Shown here piece by piece: positions 46,750-58,959 of a stretch of 64,000 nucleotides of DNA. How positions within the stretch are numbered: position 1 is the stretch's first letter; each line of letters opens with the position of its first letter. A program made the translations under genes and the position numbers. The stretch lies in assembly GCA_037127255.1 (NCBI GenBank), contig JBANSL010000013.1, forward strand, positions 68,158,188 through 68,222,187. Direction: 5' to 3'. This DNA is from Persicaria tinctoria. Its lineage: Eukaryota; Streptophyta; Magnoliopsida; Caryophyllales; Polygonaceae. The notes beneath the pieces are model-generated. The model did not search any database and was not told the DNA's origin. It saw only the letters and a list, made by a program, of their open reading frames with translations.

Positions 46750-47735
46750 TGTTTGCACAATATATTGATGTCTATGCACAATAAGTTGTTAGGATTGCAC
46801 AGAACAATATTACAATTGCACAATACAAGTTTACAAGTGCACAATAACAGAATAATAATTGGACTTAAATGTGATATTTAAACTATATGAAAATAACACA
46901 AAGAACAATGGATTGACAAAACCAACAAAAAATATAAATAATAATAGATTTAAAGGCAAGTAAATATGAAAATAGCATTATATTTAAAATATGCACACTA
47001 AAGTGTTATAGTTGCACAAAACGATATTGTGATTGCACATTATTTAGAATGCATTTTAACACTGCACATAATAGATCTGTAATTGCACAAAAAGAGAATA
47101 CTAGTGCACTACAAGACAAGTGAAAGGAAATTATACTTAAGTGTGAATTCTTAATTCTATAAATTGCAAACAAAGTAAAATAAAATTACTACAACTAAAA
47201 AAAAATAGAGTTAATGAAAATTAGGTAATTAAAAACACAATGTTACATAAATAAAAAAACAGTTGTTAACTTTACACAATAAGGCTGTGTAATTGCACAA
47301 AACAACAATATGAGTGCACATATTATAGTGGGTACATTTATAACTGCACATAATACAAATATAATTGCATAAAAAAGAGATGTTTTTGCACTATTGCAGA
47401 CAAAAAAGTAATTTAGGCTGAAATGTCAATTTTATACTAATATAAAACGCACACAAAGTAAAATATATTCACAAAAATAAAAAATAAAAAATAAATTAAA
47501 ATAAAATAAAAAATAAGAATCCAGACCAATATAAGAAACCAAACAGAGAAAGAGACGTCAACATAAAAGCATAAATAGATAGACACTTCGGTTATAAAAA
47601 ATAGAGCATCCTATTGCATATGCACAATAGGGTATTAAGGGTGCACAGAATTATATTATAATTGCACATATTAATATTAGGCCAGCACATTACTATATAA
47701 TAATGTAACAACATAAAGAAATGTGTGCACGATTA
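46750..47735. repeat. TTGCACA motif block of the MULE
   Basis: About 20 copies of TGCACA, usually ATTGCACAAWA, AGTGCACA or ACTGCACAT, lie in non-coding DNA between the two convergent genes. Positions by eye: 46752, 46774, 46794, 46815, 46837, 46991, 47011, 47032, 47058, 47079, 47101, 47294, 47313, 47343, 47385, 47622, 47641, 47660, 47684 and 47726. They fall in clusters of about five, with about 21-bp spacing in a cluster and AT-rich gaps between clusters. The orientation is almost always the same. Confidence 0.9.
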
Positions 47736-47974
47736 AAATTAAATATAAAACGAATAAAGATTCGAATTCGAATATTAAAAAAACACAACAATATTTATAA
47801 TGTCAACATCACCAAGCGTACAAACATAGAGTAAAATAGACAAAGATAACCCAAAAAGGGAATCATAAAGGGTTATACATTACGACACATGTAGGACACA
47901 AAATTTGTATACCCTCAAAAGTACGAAATGCCCAGCAAAATACTAATGTTTGTTAACTAATCTTTCCTACCCAA

Positions 47975-50900
47975 TCAATCCAACCGCAATTTTAGAGCCT
48001 GAACACCTTTTAAGGTCAAGGATGCATGTGCCTTAGCTTGAGCTGAAATTTCAGATCGAAGTTCGTGGACATCAGAACAAATTATGTCAGTCATGTACTT
48101 CACACGCAGCTTGGAGATGTTCTTGTCAGTCCCGTGATCAAAACCACACTTGAATCCCTTCTCCAATCCCACGAATGCCTCCATATGGCGCATCATGCAA
48201 ACACCAGAATGGGGACGCTTTTCTTCACCAGCCCAAGGAAGATAAATGTGTGATTGCTGAAGCATAGAAACTAATTCTGCCTTCTTTGATAATCCGTGAG
48301 ACTTCAAATATTTAATCAAGAAATTATGCTGCAAAAAAAATAGTAAAAAAAAAAGGAAAATACTATAAATGATAAACTGAAAAATAGAAGAAAAAAAAAC
48401 CGCAAAGAGTAAAAAAGTGACATATAAGTATGAAAACTAACCAATTTGCCAACTGTATATTGGAAGATACAAGTAGAAGCACGAGTATCACTTGACACAT
48501 CCAAAAATTGAAGTTCGTGGGTTTTCAGATTAAAGACGCCCATGCAATAGATTGAGTCGTAATACAAACCAAACACAAACTAACACAAATATAAAGAAAA
48601 CAAGTCAACAGAAAACAAATAAAGTAAGAAAGAGAGTAAGGGAGATAAAACAAAAAAAGTATTAAAAAGAACAAATACCATATCAACATCTTTCAACCGA
48701 ATGTGAGGAGCAGCAACCAGTTCAGAATCAACATGGATACCAAGTTTTGTGAAACGTTCAGCAAAGTCACCCGGAGGGGGGTTTGGAGCAAATTTCTGGA
48801 AAAAAAAATACAAAATAAAGAACAAGGAAATAAACACATGTATAATGGGAAAAAAATTAAGGAAAAAAAAAATACAACTTACAGACGACTCAAGAGATAT
48901 AAAAAGCCTTGATGGAGAAACAACACTTCTGTATTGTTATTTATGATTAAGGACAGAATCCCATGCCCTCACAACAGAGAAAGCGACTTCAAAATCTTCT
49001 TCAAGGGATTTAAAATCAGCTCTAATAACTTCAACAGATGAATTCTTAAAGAGAACTTCACTGCAATAGGCAAAGAACAAATTATACAAAATAAATATAA
49101 CTCAAATAAACTTAAATATAATAAAATAACTAAAGTAATAAAAGAAAAAACAAAGAAAAAGGGGAAAAAGGCTTACACATCAGAAGCTGATTTCTTAGAC
49201 AAATATGCACAAATGCAACGCTCAATGTCAGACACACGCTCATTCGCATCAACAACCCTGGAATAGTAAGGACTCTTCAAGGAATCAGCGGGTTTTGAAA
49301 CCCTCTTACCTCCAACATCTTTCTCATTTTGATCAGCAGGACAACCCCTAGTAGACCTACGTAAGGGCATGACAATAGGAGATTTTTGCTTCTTTTTATA
49401 CACTTTAGGGGTTGCACACTGAATGTCACTTGATGTTGATATACCTAAAGAAGAAGCAGCATCTCCACCAGAATATTCTTTGGCAATATTGACAACAGAG
49501 GAAGGAACACCAGGGACACCCACGACAACAGACGGTGCATCTCTAATATCCTTTTGTGCATCAGCATTGGACTTGGGTGCAGAGACAAAACCCTTTTGTG
49601 CAGACTTATCAGACTTGTTAAAATCTTTGGCAATTGCTTCTTCAGAAGATTTTTTTTGAGATTGGAAAGCAGGATCAGAACCAAATATATCAAACGATGG
49701 CTCGGCGGGAAGATTCATAGGCATAGTCCCCTTACCCTTAAAGACTGCAGAATCACCCTTCTTTCCAGCATCACATTCACTCTCAAAACAACCACCACCA
49801 AGCCCACCTCCAGATACATTACCAACTGAACAATAAGGTTGATCAGTCTTACCAGACGATTGCATCTTACATTTATTAATGTAAGCTAACTCAATTTTTG
49901 TAAGAGCATCCAAAAACACAGGATCTGACCATAAAGGATCTTGGGATGAAATCCACTCAGAAGCAGGGGGGTTGCCAAAATTAAAATGGTCTACGGGAGG
50001 AGAAGCAGCCTTATCACCCTCAAACTCCAAACCCATCAGCTTCTTTGCAGCATTACTGAGGGTTTTAACCATTTCATTCTCTTTAAATTCAAGAGGAATT
50101 TTATCAGCCAAAGCAACAAACTCAGAAATGGAAGTAGCAAGAGCAGCAGTTTTTTGAGCAAAGGATTGAATAAAATTCTACAAGGGGAAGAAAACACACA
50201 ACCACACACACAAACAAAGATAACCAAAATTAAACAAAACACCATTAATATTGTAAAAAAATATACTTAAAATAAAGAATAGCAGAAACCTCAATAGGAG
50301 ATGATTTTTTTCCAGAAACTTGTGGATTGTCAGTAGGAGCAGCTGAAGGGGCAGCACATGGAGATTTAGGGTTATATACAGGAACAGATTGACGTTCCTC
50401 AATTCTGCCACGTCCAAAGCCTCCACTGGAAAGATCATCGTCTTCGCGCTAACGAAGCATAGGTGATGTCAACCCCAAAGAAACAGGGAAAGACCGAGTT
50501 ACTCTCCTCGACGAAGTACTTGAGAATAACTTCACCCTATCAATATAAAACAGCTAACAAACACAACCAAACAATAACAACAAACCCATAAGAAAACAAA
50601 TTATAATAAATACAAGAGATGATGATATAATAACAAAAAATAAAAGTATAATGCACATAAATAGGTGAAAAAAAGAAAAACAAATACTCACAATGAGGAA
50701 AAGAATAGGACCTCTAAACCGACTGGTTTTGTTCTTCTCCCAAATTTTTTTTGAATCCACTAAGCTTTCAAGAACAAAAGCACACCAATTCAATTCTTTG
50801 AAGTCCTCAGTCCCAGATAAGACTTTAACCAAATTGTGATTAACATTGCCATTTTGGATACTGTCCACAAGCAATGAGTCAAATAACACAGCAAAGTTGA

Positions 50901-52260
50901 TGACAAATTTATCACCAACATCAGCATCAGCAACCATATGATCAATAAGAACAGAAGGATTAATGGAATCATCAGCATAAAACAAACTTTTCCACTTCGT
51001 AAGAACATCTGACTTCTCTTTAGAAGTTTTCCTACATATCAAATTCTTGCCCATAGGCAAGCCTAATATAATATGGACATCAAACTCAGTAATATCTAAC
51101 CTACTTCCATCAGCCAATACCAAGCAACATCGATTGGCATCAAACTGCTCGACCAACCAATGACAAAGGCACAGAGGAAGATACTGAATTTCCAAATCCA
51201 ACAAAGAACCAAAACCTATCCGCTTGATACACTCCTTTTGTTTATCATTAAATTTACCCAATGCACAGACAAACGCACGAGGATTTGACCTTGTTTTCAA
51301 AGATGGGTATTGATTAGCCCTTCTAACTCTCGGCTTCTTAACTAAAACAGCACCTGCCCCAACATCTTAGGGGACATTTGTGGTTTGGAGGGGCACATAA
51401 GAGGCTACTGATTGAACATTAGTCCCTTCAGATTGCAAATTTTCTACAACAGTTGGTTGCCCTTCATTCTCAACAGGAACATCAGCTGCTACAGGGACAT
51501 CATCAGTCACATAATGCTGGGGGATTAGTAGACAAAAATTCAGTACTAGGGCCTACGGAAGCATCTTTGGATAAACAACCTTCACTATTATCAACTTTCC
51601 TTGATTTACGTATTAGAGGAACATTATCTTCTGATTCAACATCAGGTGACACCCCTTTCCTATCGGATACAGAAAACCCAGGAGAATCACGTGCTAGATC
51701 AATAGCTTTAGGAACAGAGCGAGGGGGCCGAGATTTCTTAATACGTTTTGAACGATAAGCAACAACCGCTAGAGCTTCACCACCAACCTTGGACCTTGTT
51801 CTTTTCCCTATAAGGAATAAAAAAAGAAAAATATAAACAGACAACAAATACTAACGACAAGTAAATTGAGCCTAATTAGCAATAAATATATAAAATCTAC
51901 AAAGAAGAATAAATGAACACCAAAAACAAACATAAACCGAACAACAAATAAAGTATAAACACAAATACACAATGAATATTAAGAATAGCAAACACTTATG
52001 ATCATAAACGATTATAAAACAAAAAGTATGATAACAAAAAACACATAAATCACAGGAATAACAAAACGAAACAGCTTGAATAAGAAAAGGAATAGAACAA
52101 TTACACAAATAAAAGCAATGAGGCGAAAAATCGCTGAATATAAGGGCAAAACATAAAAACGCACAAGTTTGAAGTAAATAGAAACCCTAACAAACAGGAC
52201 AACTTAAATAGGAGCGAATAACAACGAATCATTGCGCGTACCTACTGATGAACTTGACAT
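47975..52260 (-). pseudogene. Ulp1-like / DUF1985-class gene of the MULE (vanC-like position)
   Basis: Minus strand. Exon 1 is short (52260-52242). Exon 2 (from about 51808) is a basic, Ser/Pro-rich N-terminus. From about 51300 comes the N-terminal domain seen in plant Ulp1-family transposon proteins (IGFGSLLDLEIQYLPLCLCH; DVHIILGLPMG; FKELNWCAFVLESLVDSKK; AVLYIDRV after the 50692/50551 intron). A long charged linker (50177-49177) and a Ulp1-like C-terminus (49062-47975) follow. The end is TGA at 47975-47977. In the Ulp1 part the expected catalytic His (in HFYVICYDL of relatives) is missing (DSIYCMGVFNLK), and the Cys of DCGVF is Ser (HSGVCMMRHME). There is one frameshift near 51520 and in-frame stops near 51370, 50448 and 48938, so this copy is decayed or those sites are spliced out. 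Confidence 0.65.
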
Positions 52261-53217
52261 AGTGAAGCGACGACACCAAAGACACCGAAAAAAGCTCGCC
52301 GGAGATCAAGGACACAGATGAACGATAAAGCGAACGAGAGAAAGGAAGAACGGAGCTGATGAGATGATCTAAACGCAAGGGAAAGAGAGGAAACAGGCTT
52401 AAAAAAAATAGAGCCCAACGGAAAACAGGCTCAGCGTTTCCAATTAACACTAATCCGAGTCCAGTTATGTTAATTAAGGAAATTTTACACGTTAAGCTCA
52501 TTTTACACAATAAGGAGTTTTTACATTTGAAGTAAACCCTATATATATATATATATATATATAGGGTGTGGGTAGATGAAATGGATGGTCTTGATTAAAA
52601 TGATTTTTTCTTGAATTTTTTCTTTAAATTGGGTGGGACCCGTTGGAAAACACAATTATCTTCCCTTACCGCTTTGTATGGCGCGTGCATCATCTATAGT
52701 AAATAGACCCCATTTGCTTTTTTTTTTTTTTTTTTAAACACTGTCTTCTTCCCTTTTTTTTCTACATATATAAACATTCAGAATTTTTTTAAATTTTGCA
52801 ATTGGAACCCGATTTATTCATCAAAGATAAATACACCCACTACTTTATGTACCAACTCCATGTTGATCGTTTCTCAAAAAAAAAAAAAAAAACTCCATGT
52901 TGATCCCGATTTTTTTTTTTTTGCTAAGTAAATGGGGTCGAAATCTATTTCGTTGTTTTTAAATATTTATTTATCAATTCCACTAAATAATGTTTTATAT
53001 ACTATCGAATAATGTTATCTTTTTCCATCTAGTTCATATCAAAATTTACTAATTCCATTGAATAATTTATCACATGCTACCGAATAATGTTTTTTTATTA
53101 ATCAATTTCAAATAAAAGAAACATCGAATCCCTAAACAATACTTACAATTTATATGAATAATGCTTCATATTTCAATGAATAACGAATGATGTTCAGTTG
53201 TGTAGTCATACTCATGC

Positions 53218-53595
53218 GATTATGTAATTATTCATCTCTTCTGTATACCCCGTAAAAATAAGAATTTCAACGAATAATCCACTAATTATCATTCAATGTA
53301 TGCGTTAAAACGATCAATTCAACCGAATAATTGTAAATGTTTATTTATTCACACTGGTTATGCAATTATTTATCGCTTCAGTGTACCTCGTAAAAATAAT
53401 AATTCCACAGAACAATCTCCCAGTTATCGCTCAATGTACACGTTAAATCGATCGATTTAACCGAATAATTCAAAAAATTTACTTATTCACAATGGTTATG
53501 CAATTATTCGGCGCTTATTTTTAGCTCGTAAAAATAAAAATTCTAATGGATAATCTCTCAATATAATTCTAAAAATTTACTTATTCAAAATCGAA
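53218..53595. repeat. 138-bp tandem repeat, about 2.7 units, with CCGAATAATT motifs
   Basis: Units begin near 53218, 53356 and 53494 with GGTTATG(C/T)AATTATT. They contain CTCGTAAAAATAA and end with ACCGAATAATT...ACTTATTCACA. Related CGAATAAT motifs extend left to about 53000. Confidence 0.85.
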
Positions 53596-54015
53596 TAATT
53601 CTAAAAATTTGATGGATTAAATTAATGATTTGTGTTTATCTCAATCGAATTTCTTAGGAAAAAAATGATTTGAATATGTATAATCTTGATTTTGTGGATC
53701 AAATAACCTTTTTTTTTAAAAAAAAAACGTGGATCTAAAAGTTGGTTTTGTGCGGCCCCAAAATCCTTCATTCCCTAAGATTTCTATTTCTTTTTTTATA
53801 AATACACGTGGGTCCCACAAATTGCCTACAATCCCCCACAAAAACTTCATCACACGCGCCCCATAGTGGGTAGTTTATTTTGTACAGTGGGTCCCACCTT
53901 TTTTTAAAAACAGAAAAACAAAAATCACCTTTTAATCTAAGCCATTCATTCAATTTAGATCAAGGGTTTATATTTGTGCACAAAGTACATCTTAACTCTT
54001 GTGCACAATATACCC

Positions 54016-54017
<2 letters not shown>

Positions 54018-54060
<43 letters not shown>
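54018..54060. repeat. (TA)n microsatellite
   Basis: About 20 TA repeats, with a further short TATATATA tract after ATGCACAT at about 54070. Confidence 0.95.
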
Positions 54061-54064
<4 letters not shown>

Positions 54065-54070
54065 GCACAT

Positions 54071-55102
54071 TATATATATATAATTATATAAACATTCAAT
54101 TCTAAATTTTTTTATATGTATGAAATCGTTAACAAGTTTAAACGGATCTCCGATTGATCGATTAGGGTTTATTTCACAAAATTAAAACTAATTTTAAAAT
54201 CATGTACTGTGTGTGTACGTTTTAGTATTTGTTTATTATATTATATTCTGATCGAAGAGTACTTAATTACTTTTCTTAATTAATTGCAACAATATTAATG
54301 ATATCGAACTTAAACGGTTAAACTAATTAGGTTTTTTGTTTTCGACAGAAACTAATACTACAATATCGATCTTAAACGGTTATACAATATCGATCTTGTA
54401 TGCATAATATATAAATTAATTAATAAATACTAGTTTAATTTGAGAGATGATCGATCCATCGAATATATGCAAACGTACCTCTGAATTGAAATTAATGTGG
54501 TGGATGGAGGAGGATCGATCAAACTTCAAAGTCTCCGAATTCGCAACTACTGCTGAGAGTTGAATTTGAATTTCAATCTTTGATTACCAATGTGCAATGC
54601 AATTAAAGTTGTCTAAGCGTCCAACTTATAGTTTCAATGATTAAATAATGCTCTTATATTTAATAAAAACAAATGTAGGAATTAGTTATATTTATTTCAA
54701 TAATTAAATCTCTTAATTAATTATTAGTACTCAAATATTCACTATCTATCTATCTATCTAGAGAAGATCTTATGTAACATGTAACACAATAATAGGTGTT
54801 GGATTAAATTTAATCAATGGACGATATTCATTTAGAAAACCATGCATTGAATCTATGGTAATGATGTTGTTTAAGATTATAAGGCAATAATTACACACAT
54901 TCTATTCTATAGAAAAAGTAAAATTAGCTCTTTCTAGCTAAATGACGGTAAAATTAATTAATCAAGTAAGGAAGTATTAATATTTATGAAAAATGTATAA
55001 TGACATCATTGCAATATATGGAAAAATTATTTTCAAAAAGAAATGAAAAATACTTTTTTCTTTTAATTAAAATCATACTTAAATATATACGTAGTACCAT
55101 TT
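54071..55102. other. AT-rich region without a recognised gene
   Basis: No coding region seen. The phrase CGATCTTAAACGGTTA is repeated near 54313 and 54368, and (TATC)n lies at 54743-54760. It may be the displaced upstream region of the gene whose ATG is at 41080. Confidence 0.35.
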
Positions 55103-58100
55103 TGAACAATATGAAATCAGAAGAGGAAGAAATCGAGCAAATCCATGGATGAAGTGAGCTGAACACAATCAAAGAAAGGTGAAGAAAAATGGATCTGTGT
55201 TCACACATCCAGAGTTTGTTACAAAACCAAACTGGCGCCAAGAACAGATTATAAGCTGTGTGGTTTCGGTTGTGCTAACAACCTCAACTGAAATTACAGA
55301 AATGGCCCTCTACTAGCTAACTCACATGAACCCATAACTATATATGAATATAACCATATAGTCACATTTGAAATGAGTATTGACATTTTATGAAATGAAT
55401 ATTCACATATTTAAAATGAATATTGACTTTGTATGGAATATTTTAAAAGGGGATTTCTAGTGTAGTATAGCAGAGGGTAATTTGTTGATGAAGTGTGTAG
55501 CACTCAAGACACATTCACCCCAAAATTTAATAGGCAATCCAGCATGAATTCTGATGGCCCTAGCAGTTTCAATCAGGTGCCTGTGTTTCCTCTCAACACG
55601 CCCATTCTGTTCATGAACACCTGGGGCAGACCTTTGATGAATAATGTCTCTAGAACTGAACAAATCTACACATCCTCTCTGAGTAAACTCAGTCCCATTA
55701 TCAATCCTAATAAACTGAACTGAAGCCTGAAAATGAGTGTCTACCATGTTGAGAAAACCAGTGACATTCCTCAACACTTGCAATTTATCTTGCATCAAAT
55801 AAACTCAAGTGGATCTAGTATGATCATCAACAATTGGGAGAAAATATCTAGCAACACACAAAGCAAGAGTCCTGTAAGGGCCCCAAACATCCATATGCAA
55901 CAATTTAAAAGGGAATTCAGCTAAAGATTCACTTCTGTCAAAGCTCATTCTATGAGCCTTAGTCAAAGAACAAGTATCACAATGAACATCCTTAAAACCA
56001 CTACTCTGAACATCTGGCAAGTGATGAAGATTGGCATATGACATATGCCCAAGTCTAGCATGAATCAACTATTCTTTATCAAGCTTATTACAACCAGAAA
56101 CTACATGACTTAGGGAATGAGAGAAATTCTTACAACCATTCTGATATTCTGCAACCTTCAAGATGTATAAGCCTTTCCTCACAAATCCTCTAGCCAACAC
56201 ATTCTTAGTTATAGGGTCTTGTAACCAACACGACACATCATCAAATGTAACTCTTAACTCTCAATCTCTGATCATGAGCAATCTTTGACACTGAAAATAA
56301 ATTGTGCCTGAATTGAGGCACCAACAAGACATTCTTCAAAACAAAGTTGTCACTCAAAGATATTGTACCACTCTTATTGACAATAATACAACTTCCATCA
56401 GGCAAACCAAGATTAACAACTGTATGCAAATCATGAAGCTCAATGAAAATATTGGTGTCAAATGCAATGTGGTTTGTGGCACCAGAATCCACAATCCATG
56501 TGTCATTTTCACCTTTGTTAACACCAATAAGAAAAGAGACTCTTAGTGTACCTGCAAAGTGTGTCATGGCCTGATTAGCTGAGCTATCTAGAGTCTCCAA
56601 TGGAGCCTTGCCTTTCATCATCTTCAAGATTTAATGAAATACTGCATTGACCATTGCTTAATCTGGCTTACAAGCATTCTGATTGTGATCAAAAGGACTC
56701 TTTGTTGGTTACTCTCAAACTGAGCAGCAAATCTCCCATTGTACTTAGGCTTGTCCTCTTCCTTTCGACCCCTAAACCATTTTGGATACCCAATCAACTT
56801 AAAACAATAATCCTTGGTGTGTCCACGTTCACCACAGTGGTCACACTTTCTATCAAGCTTAGCTCTCTTGTAGTCATTTCTTGCCTGATCTGATTGCTTT
56901 CCCTGATCACCAAATTTGTACTTAGACAAAGCATTTGCCTCACTCTCAATCTGTTCATCTCTATTTGTCATAAGAACATTGCTCTCCCCTTGAGCAATAG
57001 AAGTTACTCCCTTTGATCTCTCTATTTGAATAGCCATATGATAGACTTTATGTAATCTAGGAGTTGGATCTTTTGACAAAACATTGCCACTCAAGTGTTC
57101 AAACACATCATTCAATCCCAACAAAAACTGCATAACTTTGGATTTTTCATCCCTTTCAACAATCCTTTTCAATAAACTGCAAGAACATTGATTAAGACCA
57201 TCACAACTGCAAGTAGGTATTGGATCCAGCGTCTGGAGTTCATCCAAGATCCTTTTCAATTTCATGAAATACGCCCCAAAAGACATGTTATATTGTTTCA
57301 AATTACTCAAACCTCTTCTCAATTGAAACACTAAAGTATCATTAGACTAATAATATCCATCCTTAATCTCATCCCAAAGCTCCTTTGAGGACTGAACATA
57401 CGTGAGACTCTCACCAATCTCGTTGTTCATAGAATTCACTAACCAGCACATAACCATATAGTCCGCCCTTAGCCATTTCTCATAATCCTCGCTAACTTCA
57501 CTAGGACGCACACAACGACCAGTTATGAAACCTAACTTGGCTTTGGCACCCAAAGCCATTCAAACGCTTCTGCTCCAACTTATAAAATTTGCACCATTGA
57601 ACAAAGCAGACACAAGGTTCATCCCTGGATGATCTGAATTCGATAGAAAGTAAGGGTTTATGTGCACATTATTCGTACCTTGTGCAAGATCTCCAAATTG
57701 CATCCCTTTATTTCCAAAGTTCCATCCACGACCTACTCCATTTGGATTCCCAGGAGCAAGAGGAGTAACAAATACGAACGTCCCTCTGCCAACACCTGCA
57801 CCATCACCAGAACCTTGTCCTTGCTGAGAATTCGATCCTCTCCCCACCGTCGCAGACAAAGCAAGTAAGGAATGCTACTGTGAAAAACAACTCGTAGAAC
57901 TCTACGAATCAAACGAAATCTCCGAACAAAACTCAAACAAATCAGACCGTAGCCTATCGCTCTGATATCATTTGAACAATATGAAATCAAAAGAGGAAGA
58001 AATCGAGCAAGTCCATGGATGAAGTGAGCTGAACATAATCAAAGAAAGGTGAAGAAAAATGGATCTGTGTTCACACATCCAGAGTTTGTTACAAAACCAA

Positions 58101-58252
58101 ACTGGCGCCAAGAACAACTTATAAGCTGTGTGGTTTCGGTTGTGCTAACAACCTCAACTGAAATTACCATATAGTCACATTTGAACTGAATATTGACATT
58201 GTATGAAATGAATATTCACATATTTAAAATGAATATTGACTTTGTATGGAAT
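55103..58252 (-). mobile_element. Deleted Ty1/copia element (copia-3)
   Basis: Left LTR from 55103 and right LTR from 57973 both begin TGAACAATATGAAATCA. They remain alignable to about 55443 and 58252, with a deletion of about 55 bp in the right copy after GAAATTAC. A primer-binding site (minus strand TGATATCAGAGC, 57959-57970) adjoins the right LTR. The internal region, read on the minus strand, keeps gag, protease and part of integrase. Reverse transcriptase and RNase H are missing. No target duplication could be confirmed. Confidence 0.85.
55457..57859 (-). pseudogene. Gag-protease-integrase remnant of copia-3
   Basis: From the ATG at 57859: a Gly-rich start, then gag (about 57559-56624, with internal stops after WSRSV and GYY), zinc knuckle CDHCGERGHTKDYC, protease with WIVDSGATNH (56500), GAG-pre-integrase (MIHARLGHMSYANLHHL) and integrase with MDVWGPYR, DNGTEFTQ and Glu in RVERKHRHL. 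Several stops and frameshifts occur. The frame ends at 55457 after ATHFINKLP, next to the LTR, so the C-terminus of integrase, RT and RNase H have been deleted. Confidence 0.88.
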
Positions 58253-58959
58253 GAATATTCAATATTATTAAGATTTTATGAAATTGACTTTGTATGGAAT
58301 ATTGACATTGTAAGGAAGAATATTGACCCACCATGACCCTTGACCTATCTGACTCGGACCCGTCGGGTCACGGGTCGTGGACAGGCCTAGGTAAAGGTCT
58401 ATGGGTGAGTTTCCCAGTAAGAATAACAAGGTAAACAACGTTAAGGGCAAGGGTGGAGGTCTGTCGGCGATCGAAGGCAAGGTTCTCAGGTATAGCACCG
58501 CCTTCTAGGAAGATGGGTAAAGCAGGTGGTTTATTGTAATTTTAAATTTAAGAGGTGGTTATGTGGAAAGAAAAATGATATATAAGAGGTGGTTTACTGT
58601 AAATTTGCCTAAATGTTAACCTCCGTACTACCACGAATTTCTCGTTGTGTTCGTGTAAGATATTGTCATCCTTCATCCTTTATAATGCAAAGATATTGAC
58701 ATTTGTTATTTACATAGAATAGAATTGGCCAAACAGCTCATTTATTAATCCATTATTGAAACAATCATGTGATCTTTCAAACTGGAAAACAATTTTGAGC
58801 TATTGAATTTGGTGTTTTGTGATATATACACACATAGTGGCTTAACATAGCTAATCCTATAAAAAAAGCAAGCATATGAATACAACTACAACAACACCAC
58901 CACAACAAGAAGAAAGCATATGCATAGTTCTACAGAAATCCATGGCCCAACTATTTGTA
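58253..58959. other. Intergenic region downstream of the OSCA-like gene
   Basis: No gene seen. It contains the phrases GGTGGTTTATTGTAA and GAGGTGGTTATGTGG (58526-58610), which resemble one arm of the MULE-type MITE at 10896-11871, and a CGGGTCACGGGTC patch (58360). Confidence 0.5.

Larger units (their letters stand above)
41112..52539. mobile_element. 11.4 kb Mutator-like element (MULE) with TIRs and three genes
   Basis: Inverted repeats of about 59 bp lie at 41112-41170 and 52481-52539. Both contain AATGTAAAAACTCCTTA and AACGTGTAAAAT. The flanks are AT microsatellite-like (TATATGTAT on the left, TATATATAT on the right), compatible with a 9-bp target duplication in a TA repeat. Inside are a FAR1/MULE transposase (+), a small charged-protein gene (+), a non-coding block full of TTGCACA motifs, and a large Ulp1-like gene (-). 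This layout resembles autonomous VANDAL-type MULEs. A Stowaway MITE is nested at 44879-45099. Confidence 0.9.
52560..54070. mobile_element. Non-coding inverted-repeat element next to the MULE
   Basis: The left arm (about 52573-52650) and right arm (about 53880-53965, inverted) share the series ATGG-CTT-GATTAAAA-GATTTTT and GGTGGGACCC. The interior holds a tandem repeat and many GAATAAT motifs and no gene. TGCACA motifs occur at its right edge (53975, 53999 and 54062). Homopolymer T and A tracts are frequent. Exact ends and target duplication were not found. Confidence 0.45.

Noticed and set aside
46750..47735. Regularly spaced repeats considered as a CRISPR-like array
   Set aside because: The motif is only 6-8 bp, spacing varies, spacers are AT-rich filler, and the DNA is eukaryotic.
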